Shown: positions 47,301 to 55,145, counted from the stretch's first letter. The stretch is 64,000 nucleotides of DNA from Cynocephalus volans (GCF_027409185.1 NC_084462.1:157839490-157903489); one strand, 5' to 3'. Notes: generated from the sequence alone by a model not told the origin. Translations and numbers: made by a program.

Positions 47301-48897
47301 CCCCACTGGGTGTGGGGAGAGGGGGGAAAAGAGCAGACACCCCCATTCTGTGACCTCCCACCTCTCTCCCTGTTGTAGCCCGAGGAAGAGATACAGACTG
47401 TGTTTGACATGGAGCCAAGCAGCACCTCCTCCACACCCACCTCCCTTGTGAGTCATCGCCTTCACCCTGGGGAACAGGTCAAGAGGGTGGTGCCTGCAAG
47501 GGTGGTCTGCACCAGTGGCATTGTGGGGGGCCAGCACTTAGTGCCCACCCTGGGAATTGGGGAGGAGATGGGGGCACCCTGGGCTCCTGCCTCTGACACA
47601 GCAGGACTTGGCCCAGGTCCAAATGCTGCCGTGGCCCTGGCTGAAGACACCGGAAAGGAGAAGAACCATTTACTCAAAGAGGAAGCGCTTGGACAGGGCA
47701 ACCGAGATCTCAGCCACCTCAGTCGTGTAGATGCAGGGGCGTGCTGAGGCTCGGCCTCAGGACTGAAGGCTGCCTCCAAGGGCACAGGTGCCAGGCAGAG
47801 CGGCACAGACAGAGCTGCAGGGAGCTATTGGAGGGCTGCACTGAATGGTAAGGCAGGGGTGGCAGATGAGTGACCTGCCAGCGTGCAAAGAGGCCAGGTG
47901 GACTCAGTGCAGGGGCCCAGCAGGCTGGGCGCTGGCTCTCGCACCACAGCTCGGCTCGGCCTGGAGGGGCACGAGCACTCACCCGCACCCCTGCCACAAA
48001 TGCAGATGCAGGGCCACCAATGCGGGCACCAAGCTGGGTACCAGCCTGGCCCGTGCCCCAGTGCCAGGGCGCCTTGGAGGAGCATTGATGAAGGGTGCTG
48101 GCCAGCCTGGGCCTGGAAAGCTTCCCAGGGGAGGGAATGTGTAATGTGATTCCAGGAATGGGAGCAGGGTTTGCCAGGTGAAATAGGGTGTCAGGGAAGA
48201 GCCTTCTAGGAAGAGAAGCTCCTGTGCAAAGGCCTGGAAGAGAGAATCAGAGCGTTTGGGGAAATTGAAGACAGTGCTGGGCATGGTGGAAAAGCAGAGT
48301 GGGCGGCAGGGCCCAGTGGGAGATTAGGCTTTCTTTAGTCATGTGGATTTGGATAAAAGTGCATAGACAGAAGCAGACAGAACACCAGTGGGTCACGCAG
48401 TGCTCAGTCACGAGAAGGAATCAGGACTACAGAATGAATGGAACACGTTCTGAAGGAGCAGTGGACTAGGAGTTGGGAGACCTGCCATTAAACTAGCCCT
48501 GGGACCTCGTAAATGTTCATTAAATGGTCAAGAACAATGAGGCGGGTGGGATGGACAGGACTCAGACTGCTGGGGAAGAAGAGGAATCATGGCTTGGAGC
48601 AGACAGAGGTGTTGGGGGACAGGACATAGGGGAGAGGGTGTGCCCAAGGCCTGGCTCTGGGTGTGACCTTGCCCCCATCTCCCCTCTTTCTCCGAGCAGC
48701 TGTACGTGGCCACTGTGCTGCAGGAGCCAGAGTTGAACCTGACCCCAGCCTCCTCCCCAGCCCGGCACACCTACGGCACCATGAACAGCCAGCCGGAAGA
48801 GGGAGAAGAGAGTGGTCTGAGAGGCTTTGCGAGGGAGCTGGATTCGGCCCAGTATCAGGAAGGGCTGGAATTGGAGGGCCAGAGCCAATACCAATGA
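20183..48897 (+). CDS. TMEM63C: TMEM63C, OSCA/TMEM63-family mechanosensitive channel (22 coding exons, complete)
   Basis: Joining 20183-20332, 20874-20953, 21404-21485, 25877-25914, 29033-29175, 30566-30614, 32411-32519, 34392-34465, 35081-35161, 35271-35394, 36111-36244, 37654-37776, 38278-38431, 39536-39642, 40931-41017, 41519-41584, 43203-43365, 43609-43714, 44129-44296, 45898-46007, 47379-47447 and 48700-48897 gives 2,415 nt, 804 codons plus TGA, with GT-AG ends and matching phases throughout. Visible order: one N-terminal membrane helix (about 36-58), helices near 137-157 and 184-205, a long soluble loop (about 213-395), then eight more hydrophobic segments to about 706 and an acidic, Ser/Thr-rich tail. 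This is the 11-helix OSCA/TMEM63 plan. Residues match human TMEM63C closely from memory (806 residues there). Family members are osmotically or mechanically gated cation channels; human TMEM63C is linked to ER-mitochondria contacts, spastic paraplegia and podocyte function. The start has A at -3. No frameshift or premature stop was seen. Confidence 0.96.
20650..20765 (-). mobile_element. LINE L2 3' end, antisense, in TMEM63C intron 1
   Basis: CCTTCATTCAACAAATTCTA, CCACTCTGTGCAAGGAAGCT and CAGAGCTTACCTTCTAGTCG fit antisense L2. Confidence 0.5.
20874..20953 (+). CDS. TMEM63C: TMEM63C coding exon 2 (residues 51-77)
   Basis: Completes the first hydrophobic helix (LVLVVYSF) and continues into the basic [10 protein letters not shown] segment. 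Acceptor CCCGTAG, donor GTGAGG; exits in phase 2 within a serine codon. Confidence 0.93.
21404..21485 (+). CDS. TMEM63C: TMEM63C coding exon 3 (residues 77-104)
   Basis: Encodes the cytosolic or luminal stretch [18 protein letters not shown] and the charged run ending in RRDK. The acceptor follows GGCTGGCAG, the donor is GTGAGTGC, and the exon ends in phase 0. Confidence 0.93.
21560..21720 (+). mobile_element. MIR SINE in TMEM63C intron 3
   Basis: GCTTTGCAGTCAGCCAGACT, GTGACCTTGGCAAATTCCTC and AAGATATTAACCATACCTGC. Confidence 0.7.
21965..22160 (-). mobile_element. LINE L2 fragment, antisense, in TMEM63C intron 3
   Basis: GACAGTGAACACAATGGACC, TCGTGGCACTTTCCTCCAG and AATGGTGACAAGTACAAAAT resemble antisense L2. 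Confidence 0.45.
22270..23560 (+). mobile_element. LINE L2 fragment in TMEM63C intron 3
   Basis: Pyrimidine-rich, L2-like sequence in sense order, including CTTGCCTGGATGACTGCAGT, the CCAGCCACACTGG stretch and TTTCAGCTCAAGCACCACTT. The 5' part is more degenerate and its start uncertain. Confidence 0.6.
23600..23720 (+). mobile_element. MIR SINE fragment in TMEM63C intron 3
   Basis: GACGAGTTACTTAATCTCCT and ATGAGGACAGTAACACCTAC. Confidence 0.55.
23721..25876 (+). other. TMEM63C: TMEM63C intron 3, unique part
   Basis: Besides the GT/CA microsatellite, no repeat or exon was recognised in this stretch. Confidence 0.45.
24172..24236. repeat. GT/CA microsatellite, in TMEM63C intron 3
   Basis: A GTGTGTGTGTGTGCGCGTG run and then CA-rich sequence, alternating purine-pyrimidine throughout. 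Confidence 0.75.
25877..25914 (+). CDS. TMEM63C: TMEM63C coding exon 4 (residues 105-117)
   Basis: A 38-nt micro-exon coding [12 protein letters not shown] plus two bases of an arginine codon. The acceptor is TTTTCCCCAG and the donor GTAAGTG. It is too short to stand out alone; the family match and phase continuity on both sides support it. Confidence 0.9.
26519..26582. repeat. CA microsatellite, in TMEM63C intron 4
   Basis: Repeated CACACACATGCACATGCACA-type sequence, imperfect. Confidence 0.75.
27935..28660 (-). mobile_element. L1M-type 3' fragment, antisense, in TMEM63C intron 4
   Basis: Follows the antisense L1M 3' order: AATTGAAGTATAACACACAT, AAATCATACATGTGTTTGTG, TTTTACTCAGCATTGTG, TAGGAAGCTAGGAGTGAAAT, CCCTCGCCAACACTTG and TATCTCACTGTGGTTTTC. 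Confidence 0.7.
29033..29175 (+). CDS. TMEM63C: TMEM63C coding exon 5 (residues 117-165)
   Basis: Encodes the conserved KCGDDARIY stretch and the next membrane helix ([20 protein letters not shown]), then NYTG, a potential N-glycosylation sequon. Acceptor TCTTCCAG, donor GTAGGC; exits in phase 1. Confidence 0.95.
29265..29410 (+). mobile_element. MIR SINE fragment in TMEM63C intron 5
   Basis: CTGGATTTTAATCCTGCCTC, TGTCATGTGACCTTAGACGA and GACTGGACACGATACCTCC. Confidence 0.55.
29640..29875 (+). mobile_element. MIR SINE in TMEM63C intron 5
   Basis: CCCCAGGCCTCAGTTTCCTC and TACCTAGTAGGTGCTCAGCG with the spacing of a near full-length MIR. Confidence 0.7.
30566..30614 (+). CDS. TMEM63C: TMEM63C coding exon 6 (residues 165-181)
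   Basis: A 49-nt exon coding [17 protein letters not shown], the short link between two membrane helices, with a second NxT/S sequon (NVS). Acceptor CTCTTTCAG, donor GTAGGT; exits in phase 2. Confidence 0.93.
30615..32410 (+). other. TMEM63C: TMEM63C intron 6
   Basis: Unique sequence with one MIR fragment (32,025-32,180). No alternative exon with family similarity was seen. Confidence 0.5.
32025..32180 (+). mobile_element. MIR SINE fragment in TMEM63C intron 6
   Basis: GAGTGACCTTGGACAGGTCA and AAGGAAGATAATCATAGCAC. Confidence 0.6.
32411..32519 (+). CDS. TMEM63C: TMEM63C coding exon 7 (residues 181-217)
   Basis: Encodes the helix [20 protein letters not shown] followed by AHHCLGF and SQK. 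Acceptor CCCCCGCAG, donor GTGAGT; ends in phase 0. Confidence 0.95.
32520..34391 (+). other. TMEM63C: TMEM63C intron 7, with C-rich tract
   Basis: From about 32,695 to 32,770 the + strand carries repeated short C runs (CCTAACCCCTATCC, CCCCCAATCCCTACCCC), so the - strand has G runs able to form a quadruplex. The rest is unique sequence. Confidence 0.45.
34392..34465 (+). CDS. TMEM63C: TMEM63C coding exon 8 (residues 218-242)
   Basis: Starts the large cytosolic domain with [14 protein letters not shown], the beta-strand entry of the RRM-like fold described for OSCA/TMEM63 proteins. Acceptor CCGCCCAG, donor GTAAGTG; exits in phase 2 within a histidine codon. Confidence 0.93.
35081..35161 (+). 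CDS. TMEM63C: TMEM63C coding exon 9 (residues 242-269)
   Basis: Cytosolic domain: HEAYPG then [11 protein letters not shown] and LIDLDDQR. Acceptor GGCTGCAG, donor GTAAGG; exits in phase 2. The intron to exon 10 is only 109 nt. Confidence 0.94.
35271..35394 (+). CDS. TMEM63C: TMEM63C coding exon 10 (residues 269-310)
   Basis: Cytosolic domain with [12 protein letters not shown], a lysine-rich run and a cysteine-rich cluster ([13 protein letters not shown]) ending KE. Acceptor GCTGGCAG. The donor GTAACC departs from consensus but keeps phase 0 with the next exon. Confidence 0.94.
36111..36244 (+). CDS. TMEM63C: TMEM63C coding exon 11 (residues 311-355)
   Basis: Encodes [19 protein letters not shown], an acidic helical stretch, and then [13 protein letters not shown], a core strand of the cytosolic domain. 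Acceptor TCGCCCCAG, donor GTGAGT; exits in phase 2. Confidence 0.95.
36245..37653 (+). other. TMEM63C: TMEM63C intron 11
   Basis: Unique sequence; nothing recognised. An AT-rich part at about 37,060-37,380 may be old retroelement sequence. Confidence 0.4.
37654..37776 (+). CDS. TMEM63C: TMEM63C coding exon 12 (residues 355-396)
   Basis: End of the cytosolic domain: [24 protein letters not shown], then APHPKDIIW, the conserved entry to the pore module. Acceptor ATCTCTGCAG, donor GTAAGC; exits in phase 2 within the tryptophan codon. Confidence 0.95.
38185..38240. repeat. 18-bp tandem repeat, three copies
   Basis: Unit AAGGGCTGGGACCCCTSC occurs three times in a row, the last copy truncated. 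It lies in TMEM63C intron 12 and ends about 37 nt before the exon 13 acceptor, so copy number could affect the branch-point region. Confidence 0.85.
38278..38431 (+). CDS. TMEM63C: TMEM63C coding exon 13 (residues 396-447)
   Basis: Encodes WKHLSVRR and a strongly hydrophobic helix ([16 protein letters not shown]) that belongs to the pore-forming bundle in this family, then NVT (a sequon) and RPIENLQ. Acceptor CCTCCTCAG, donor GTGCCT; ends in phase 0. An 18-bp tandem repeat lies just upstream in the intron. Confidence 0.95.
38432..39535 (+). other. TMEM63C: TMEM63C intron 13
   Basis: GC-moderate unique sequence with chance open frames on both strands. No repeat recognised. Confidence 0.4.
39536..39642 (+). 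CDS. TMEM63C: TMEM63C coding exon 14 (residues 448-483)
   Basis: Encodes PIVTQFFPS and a membrane helix ([19 protein letters not shown]) followed by EAHWTR. Acceptor CCCCTGCAG, donor GTGAGC; exits in phase 2. Confidence 0.95.
39720..40055 (-). mobile_element. L1 3'-end fragment, antisense, in TMEM63C intron 14
   Basis: TTCAATACATGTATGTACTG, ATATCTATCACCTAAACATT, TATACAATACAATATTATTA and the CCTATCTAGCTGTGACTTTG stretch match the antisense L1 3' UTR pattern. Confidence 0.65.
40931..41017 (+). CDS. TMEM63C: TMEM63C coding exon 15 (residues 483-512)
   Basis: Encodes [20 protein letters not shown] then ILPSMGLT, a membrane helix ending in a conserved Pro-Ser turn. Acceptor CCTTCTAG, donor GTACCT; exits in phase 2. 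Confidence 0.94.
41519..41584 (+). CDS. TMEM63C: TMEM63C coding exon 16 (residues 512-534)
   Basis: Short exon coding [20 protein letters not shown] then RFQ, the amphipathic link before the next pore helix. Acceptor GCTTCTAG, donor GTGAGT; exits in phase 2. Confidence 0.94.
41640..42960. repeat. Unclassified repeat-like AT-rich sequence hosting a SINE
   Basis: AT-rich sequence in TMEM63C intron 16, unlike neighbouring introns, resuming after the SINE (to about 42,960). It may be an old DNA transposon or LINE, but I could not assign a family. Confidence 0.3.
42688..42826 (+). mobile_element. Monomeric tRNA-Ile-derived SINE (CYN-like)
   Basis: One tRNA-Ile-like unit (GGCTGGCCAGTTACTCAGTG, then GTGCTGCTGATAACACCAAG) with an A-rich tail containing AAAC repeats. 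A 12-bp target-site duplication (AGATTAGTGAAA) flanks it at 42676-42687 and 42827-42838. It sits in TMEM63C intron 16, inside older unclassified repeat-like sequence. Confidence 0.85.
43203..43365 (+). CDS. TMEM63C: TMEM63C coding exon 17 (residues 534-588)
   Basis: Encodes [16 protein letters not shown], a long helix including [10 protein letters not shown], and [13 protein letters not shown]. This region corresponds to pore helix M6, central to gating in OSCA structures. Acceptor ATTGTCCAG, donor GTACGG; ends in phase 0. Confidence 0.95.
43609..43714 (+). CDS. TMEM63C: TMEM63C coding exon 18 (residues 589-624)
   Basis: Encodes FQYGREYAW and the helix [20 protein letters not shown]. Acceptor CCCCCAG, donor GTGAGT; exits in phase 1 within a glycine codon. 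Confidence 0.95.
44129..44296 (+). CDS. TMEM63C: TMEM63C coding exon 19 (residues 624-680)
   Basis: Encodes [20 protein letters not shown], the segment [17 protein letters not shown] and the helix [16 protein letters not shown]. Acceptor CCCCCCAG, donor GTGGGT; exits in phase 1. Confidence 0.95.
44297..45897 (+). other. TMEM63C: TMEM63C intron 19
   Basis: Unique sequence up to about 45,080, then the probable L1 fragment listed separately, then unique sequence to the exon 20 acceptor. Confidence 0.4.
45080..45420 (-). mobile_element. Probable L1 fragment in TMEM63C intron 19
   Basis: AT-rich sequence with CATAATCTATTGTTACTTTA, TGGATATTGAGGTTGTTTAC and GCTGCTATAAAAACACTGCA, reminiscent of antisense L1 but diverged. 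Confidence 0.45.
45898..46007 (+). CDS. TMEM63C: TMEM63C coding exon 20 (residues 680-716)
   Basis: Encodes the last membrane helix ([18 protein letters not shown]) and the basic stop [10 protein letters not shown]. Acceptor TTGGCAG, donor GTGAGT; ends in phase 0. Confidence 0.95.
46008..47378 (+). other. TMEM63C: TMEM63C intron 20
   Basis: A MER-like stretch at about 46,580-46,720 (ATCAGCATTTCCCAAAGTGG, CTGTACTGGGGTACTGGAAC) is the only repeat-like part. The rest is unique. Confidence 0.4.
47379..47447 (+). CDS. TMEM63C: TMEM63C coding exon 21 (residues 717-739)
   Basis: A 69-nt exon coding [18 protein letters not shown] then TPTSL, start of the acidic and Ser/Thr-rich cytosolic tail. Acceptor TGTTGTAG, donor GTGAGT; phase 0 at both ends. 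Confidence 0.94.
47448..48699 (+). other. TMEM63C: TMEM63C intron 21
   Basis: Unique sequence; about 48,130-48,310 recalls antisense L2 (AGGCCTGGAAGAGAGAATCA) and about 48,440-48,530 a MIR scrap. Confidence 0.4.
48700..48897 (+). CDS. TMEM63C: TMEM63C last coding exon (residues 740-804 and stop)
   Basis: Encodes [18 protein letters not shown], then ARHTYGTMN, the acidic [12 protein letters not shown] and [12 protein letters not shown], ending at TGA 48895-48897. The acceptor is CCGAGCAG. The tail looks about two residues shorter than human, in acidic runs (comparison from memory). The 3' UTR follows directly. Confidence 0.95.
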   Translation: MYVATVLQEPELNLTPASSPARHTYGTMNSQPEEGEESGLRGFARELDSAQYQEGLELEGQSQYQ

Positions 48898-49625
48898 CTG
48901 GGACCAGAGGCCTCCACCTGGTGACTCCAGCCGAGGGCCCAGGGGAGGGCCCAGCAAGGTAGGCAGGGGGGCAGCTCGGACCTCCCCACTACCTCCTGCA
49001 GACTTTGGGAAGCCCCCAGTGGAAACATCTGTCGCCTTGGCCGTGGGCCATGTGGAGGCCCCCACCTGCTGAGCAGCTGGAACGGGAGGTGCTAGGAGTG
49101 CAGAGGGACTCCAGGTCAGGATGGAGAATACAGGCAAGCACTGTGTCTTGGGAGAGGTGGCTGAAGCCCTGGGCACAGAGACTGAGTGCTGGGATACCTT
49201 CCTGGGGTCAAGGTGGCAAAGGCGTGTGTAAGGGCAGAGGCAGAAGGAAGCCCGCCAAAGGCTCTCCGGGGTCTTTGCTCCCCTGCCCCAGCTGCTTGTC
49301 TAAGGAGCTTCTGCTGCTGCACCCCCTTGCAGCCCCACCACCAGCCCAGGCTCCCCCGCAGTCTGAGGAGGCAAAAGTATGTGCACTGGCCTCATCAACA
49401 CACATGGCCATCTCGTCCCAAGTTCCCCTGCATGGAGGTCTTTGAAGAGAAAGTTTCTGCACCCACCAAAGCAAAGGACAGCAGAGCGCATAGACCTGAG
49501 AAGAGGTGACTGAGCCACCCTCCTGTTCCTCTGCCCCTTGTCAGATGTCGCCTGGAGCAGCAGGGTGGAGGCCCTGCTCCTTCCTATTCTTACGAGGGTA
49601 GCTGGGGCGTGGTCACTCGGGGCTC

Positions 49626-49631
49626 ATTAAA
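49626..49631 (+). terminator. TMEM63C: Candidate poly(A) signal ATTAAA, TMEM63C short 3' UTR
   Basis: ATTAAA about 730 nt after the stop, followed within 20 nt by a T/G-rich stretch (CTCTGTGCATTTTG). Confidence 0.45.
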
Positions 49632-51641
49632 TGAGACCTCTGTGCATTTTGATGAAGGAAACCTTGGCTAGTTCTTGCTGGTCAGTATAAAGTGGGGAGG
49701 GGCCAAGGCAGAATTCATGGAGGGGGGGTCTTCTCCCCAAACTCTGGGTGATAGGAAACTAGATATACCTCCCCAAGCTCCAGGGCCTAATGAGATCTCC
49801 AAAACCAAGAATGCGGCCACTAAGAGCTTCTCCTGCCTCATACCCACATGAGGGCCTGGGCCCCCAGTGTGGCCAAGATGACAGAAGCTTAGGGTAAGAA
49901 ACCCATGCTCCAAATGGAAGGTGCTGGCCATCCCTGCTCCCCAAGTAGGACCCCTCCTCTCCTTTCGGGACTGCCTTGCACCCTGCACTGAAAACCACCC
50001 AAGCAGCCTCCAGCGTGACCCTGGGTCAGACACAGCAGATGCTTCCAGCAGTGACATCACCCCAGCCCTGACAGCTTGGGGTGGAGGTGAGGGCTGCGTC
50101 CTCCATGGAGAAGCCCTTTCTGGGGGAGCAAGTCTGCCTTCCCAGGGCTGCCACCACCTGAGGCCTGAGGAGCTGAATCCTGAACAATGCTGGTAACACC
50201 AGCACCTTTGCCACAGAAGGGGGGATACAGGTCTCTGCCTTTTGGGACAGGCCGCCATCAGGATCACCATGTAGCCCAGCTGGAGAGGACATGGAGAAGG
50301 GCTGGCTGGGGCCTCAGTGAACCACAATGAGCCAATCAAATAGGGTCTGCGTGCTCCAGAGCCCCCTAAACTCCCTCCTCCAAAGGCCTGGGTCCCTGCT
50401 GCCAACCTGCTGAAGGTGGGCCCCTGGCTCACCTCACCTGGGCCTTCCCAGTGGGTCTTGGATACATGGCTGCCCTGAACTCAGATCACCTGGGCCTCGT
50501 CCCTGCTCTGCCTTTGCCCAAATCCCAGCCCCAGAAGCTCCAAGCTTGACCCCAGGTGAGAAGGAGTGTTTAAAAGGCAGATATTGCCATACACCCAAGG
50601 CTGGGCCCAAACTTTGGCACAGGGGATCTTTCCAGAGAGCTTGGGTCGGCTGGGGAGGAGCTGTCTTTCTTATTCTTTGTCCAGGCAGGATAAGGGGGAA
50701 ATTACACCCAGTTAGGTCCTTACACACCCAGGTCCCACAGGGCCCCCGCCCCCTGGAATTTTACCAGCCAAGAAGGGGAAAGGACCCTTTCATAGCTCAG
50801 CAGGGAGATCTGTCCAGGGCAGGGAGATGGCCTACTCTGGGACCTGGCTGACCCCCAAAGTGTGTATTTGGTAGAAGCTGGCTTGGGGCCACTCCCTGGC
50901 GCCTGCCCCGGTCCCTGCAGCCCCTACTGGATGCCACTGCTGGTCCTGCCGCTGTCTCCTCCTCCCACGGCCTGTGGGAGCTGCATATGGAAAGGGTCAT
51001 GGCAGACAAGTGGCAGGATGTCTGCGGTCTTCCCCCTCTGAATCTGGGTTGCAGTCTTGTTCTGAGAGAAGGTGGTACAAATGGGAAAGTTCCAGAGTCC
51101 ACTCACTTCTCTACACTTCCTGAAGACCTGGCAAGGCTCCACTGCAGCTGGGCTGGACCTCAACCTCCCATGGTCACTGCAGGTTGGGAGTGGGGCATTT
51201 TAGCTCCTCCCACACACCACATACAGCCCTCCCCCAACACACCTCCCCGCCACCTGCTCTCTCCTCCCACACCTGTCTCACCCCTTAGCCTCTGCCTCCC
51301 ACCATCCCACCTGACCCTGCCAGCCCATTCCCCAGCCGCCCCACCCCTAATCCATCCACCAAAGCACACCCCCCTCCAGACTTGATCCTCCAGAGGGGAG
51401 CTGCCTCCTGGGAGAGCCGGGATTGCCCAGCTCCTCCGAGAACGGCGCTCTCCAGGCCTCAAGCAGCCCCACACCTGCCTGCCTGTCCAGCCCTCAGCTG
51501 CCTCTGGAAGCGAAGTGCCTATCAGCAGCATTGCATCCTCTGGGGCTCCAAAGGGGAGTGTGGACTAACCTTGGCCACCACCACTAAAGGAATGTTCCAG
51601 ATGCCGAACCTTCTTGTTGTTAATGCTATGATTGTGCCTTG

Positions 51642-51647
51642 AATAAA
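51642..51647 (+). terminator. TMEM63C: Candidate poly(A) signal AATAAA, TMEM63C long 3' UTR
   Basis: Canonical AATAAA about 2.7 kb after the stop, followed by TCTGTGGGCCTGTGCC, a fitting GT-rich downstream element. The flanks look like an ordinary mRNA 3' end. Confidence 0.55.
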
Positions 51648-51665
51648 CAAGTCCTCCTAACCTCT

Positions 51666-53464
51666 GTGGGCCTGTGCCTCTGCATCTGGACCAGACCCGC
51701 AGGGGCCTTCCCTCCACCTGGAAGGAGCCAGAGTCCCTAGGGATGAACCCCTAAAGTCACCACACCTCACTCCGTGGCTTTTGCCCCTAGGGGCCAGAGC
51801 TACCCCTTCTGGGGTCACCTCGCCCCTGAGGCCTTTCCTGGGCCCTGGCCCAACAGAGGAAGGCCTAGTAAGTGCTGCCTGGTCTACTGGGAAAACAAGA
51901 AGTGACTTTCCCTCACTCTGCTGTGCAGTAGGTAAGAACTTTCTGGTCCTTGAGCTACCCAGGAAACTAGCAGGGCAGGCTCCCCCGCACAGCAGAAGCC
52001 CCTGGGTGATGCTGGGCCCTGTGAACAGGCAGTTGGCGTTGACTAGTGGCTGGTCTTGAAAAGACACAAGTTTTAGGTGGAGGCCCCCAGAAAGAGTGGC
52101 AGACAGGGCTCAGGTCTGCACCAGGGGAGAAGAGGGAGGTAGAGGAGAGACTGCACATCAGGGAGGGATGTGGTCAGCCAGGTCAGGCCTGGACAGGAAA
52201 ATCCCTTTAGCAAAGGTTGCTGCACCTGTGGCAAGGAGGAGAAAACAATCCCCTGCCCTGGGGAACATGTCTCTGGGTTAGGAGTCTCAGTTCTGGCCCT
52301 TCCCCTAGCCAGCTGGGTGACCCCAGTGAGTCACCTTATCCAGAAAGTAGTGGTAGGACATGAGGTCGACTGCCCTGCCCTATTACTGTACAGAGCAGGT
52401 TCAGCTGGGGAGAAGAGGGAATGGGGGTGTACTGGGGACAGGGAGGTGTCCTCCCCCACTGCTCCCTGTGAGGACAGAGGATGATAGCCTCAAGGCGGCT
52501 GCCAAGGCCTGCTCCCCACCACCACCCTTGCTGGGCCCTCTTCTCAAGCTTCCACAGTCCAACAACAGGCGTATGTTCAGAGCCCCACATGGTGTGAGCC
52601 TAGGCATGGCCCGTCGTCTTGTCCCCTCTCCCCTTAAAACAATGATTTTCCAAGTCACGTGAGATGGGCTCCACAGGGAAAGCTTCAGAGGAGAGAGAAG
52701 TTACAAGATTCCCTACTGGGTGGGAGGGGCTGTGCCCTGCTGCCTGGGAACGTGGGTGGGCTGGTGGCTGCTGTGGAACAGATCTAGAACTCCTTCAACA
52801 GCTGCCTCTCGGGGTCTCCGCCCGGGGGCCAGCACCCTCAGGTCCCGCGGATTGCAGGCTCTGGGCCATTCCTTGGTTCAGCAGGCCCTTCGGGGGCTTT
52901 GCTCAGGCAGAGACAGAGAGATATAGATGAAGAAGGAGGGGAAGTCCTCAGGCAGGATGGGGTCGGTCAGGAAGGGCTGGAGGCCTAGAAGTTGGATATA
53001 CCTGGGCTGGGGATGGGACTGGGGCAGGGCAAGAGGGAGCCAGGAAGGCCCAAGATGCTGGCTGGACTGAGCTGTGCCCCAGAGGGGATTGGAGCACCAG
53101 CCTGAGGGCCATGCCAGGCACCTCAGGGCTCGGGAGAAGGCAGGAGGGCCTGCGGCTCCCCAGGGACCCTGCCTGGAGGCCATGGCTAGGAGGCGAGAGG
53201 TACCTCCTGGGCAGCTGCAGCAACCTTCCCAAAGCAGCTGTGCTGGAGGCAGCTCGGGTCTATCCCGAGGAATCTCCTTCCTGGCCCAGCTCCAGGCTTC
53301 TAGGTCTGCTCTGTGGAAGGCCCTGGGAGGAGTGGGGAGCCTGGTGTATGGGAAACAAGTCCCCAGCTTTTCTCAACTGTTTTCTGAACAGTTGAGGCTG
53401 TTTTCTGAACACTTGACAGTCCCTCGCCTTGAACACCAGCAGTGCAGTGACGCTCAAGCCTCAG
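51666..53464. other. Intergenic, nothing recognised
   Basis: Unique GC-moderate sequence after the distal TMEM63C poly(A) signal. Open frames on both strands have no family likeness. Confidence 0.45.
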
Positions 53465-53625
53465 TTGCTGGATTTCTCCATCTGAGCTGCAAATGGGAGT
53501 CACCTGAGAGGTCTGAAACAATCCCAGTGTTCAGGCCCCATCCCTGAACAAATCAAAATTTCTGGGGTGGGGCCCAGGCACCTCTATTTTACAAATTACC
53601 CCAAGTGACTCCAGTGTGCAGGGAA
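53465..53625 (+). mobile_element. MER5-like hAT fragment
   Basis: GGGAGTCACCTGAGAGGTCT, AAATTTCTGGGGTGGGGCCC and CCCCAAGTGACTCCAGTG follow the order of hAT-Charlie MER elements. Boundaries are not visible. Confidence 0.5.
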
Positions 53626-54427
53626 GGGTGAGCTGGAAGAGAAAACAAACCTAGCCTCAGGCACGATGCACCCAGAGACCTCAGCCTCTGTTCTCAGGGA
53701 GGGTGTGGCCCCGCAGCCTTTAAACAACTACAAATCCACAGGCTGCTCAACCTCCCCTTCTCCACTCTGCCTCCAGGGGAGCTCAAAAGTCAGCTGCCTA
53801 TTAGATAAGCAAAGGTTAAGCCCCAACAAACACTTGCCTTCCAGCTCAAAGTGATGAATACCTAGCTCAGCACAACCTCTGTCATAATTAGCTTCCTCTG
53901 CAATGAGTATGACTGCTATTTGAGCCAGAAAGCCATGCACCAGGCTTCAGGGCTCACTTCTGCTACCTTGTCACCTTCAGCAAGGGTTTGAGGAATCTCT
54001 TCCTCCCTCCCCTCCAAACACAGAGCCCAAAGTGGCTTTCATGACAGCCTGCCCATTTCTGGTGCAACAGATTATAAGTGCAATAAAAAAATTTATATAA
54101 TGGGATAGGCAGGGATAAGTGCTTTGAAGAAAGAATAAAGCAGGATAAAGGTGGGGGTGGTGACTGGAAATGGGCAGGGGCAGTTTTGCAGCAGAGGGTG
54201 CAGGACAAGCTCTAGGAGGATGAGACATGGGAGCCAGTCCAGAGTCTGCGGGAACAAATGCAGGACCCAGGAACAGTGAGGAGACCAGAGCTGCCGGAGC
54301 AGAGCAAGTGAGGGAGGTGAGGTCCGGGAGGGCTGCGGGCTGTGCAGGCCACGGTTAGAACCCCTCTAGTGACATGGGGAGCTACCAGAAGATTCTGAGC
54401 AGGGGAATGACATGATCCCCTCACATG

Positions 54428-54662
54428 TTTTTTTTTAATTGTGGTAAAATGCACATAATAAAATTTACCATCTTAACCATTGTTACTTAGCAGTTCAGTA
54501 ATTTAAATACAGTCATAATGTGCAACTATCACCACCAGTCATCCCCATAACTCCTTTCATCTTGTAAATCTGAGACTCTGTACCCATTAAACAATATCTC
54601 CCCATCCCCTCCAGCCCCTGGCAGCCACCGATCCCTTATGGTAATCACCAATTCACCTATGA
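54428..54662 (-). mobile_element. L1 3'-end fragment, antisense
   Basis: T-run then AATTGTGGTAAAATGCACAT, CACCACCAGTCATCCC and CCCCTGGCAGCCACCGAT, the usual reverse complement of old L1M 3' UTRs. It splits the antisense L2. Confidence 0.6.
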
Positions 54663-55145
54663 AGTGATCACTGTAGCTGGTGTGGGGACCAGTGGAAGCA
54701 GAACGCCCAGTTGGGACTCTGCTGAAGACATCCAGGAGAGAGAATATGGTAGGTTAGACCAGGACAGGGTGGTGAATAGGAGAGAAGTAGTTAAATTTGG
54801 AATAGAGACAGAGGATTCATGGATGGATTAGACGTGGGGTCTGAGAGAAAGCACGAAGCGAGGATAAGTCCCAGTTCTTCAGCCTGAACAACTCGATAAG
54901 CAGTGGTTTACCAGGTGGAGACAGCTGGGAGATGCAAGCCCAGGGGACAGACTAAGAGTCCTCTTATGGTCATGTTAAGTCTGAGATGCCATGTGGAATG
55001 CTGAGGTGGTGGATACAGGAGTTAGGCTGGAGATGTAAATTTCACAGTCATCAGCATCTGGGTGGCATTTAAAGCATGGGACTGGCTGAGACCTAAAAGG
55101 AAGCAACACAGGTAAGGGCTGAGCCAACACAGAGCAATGCGGAGG

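Larger units (their letters stand above)
48898..51665 (+). other. TMEM63C: Probable TMEM63C 3' UTR (long form)
   Basis: Sequence after the stop codon has no recognised repeat or further exon; open frames here are short and unlike known families. Two candidate poly(A) signals define a short form (to about 49,650) and a long form (to about 51,665). Which one is used cannot be told from the sequence. Confidence 0.5.

Noticed and set aside
49668-50432. 254-codon open frame on the - strand in the TMEM63C 3' UTR
   Set aside because: No family likeness and no splice or promoter context.
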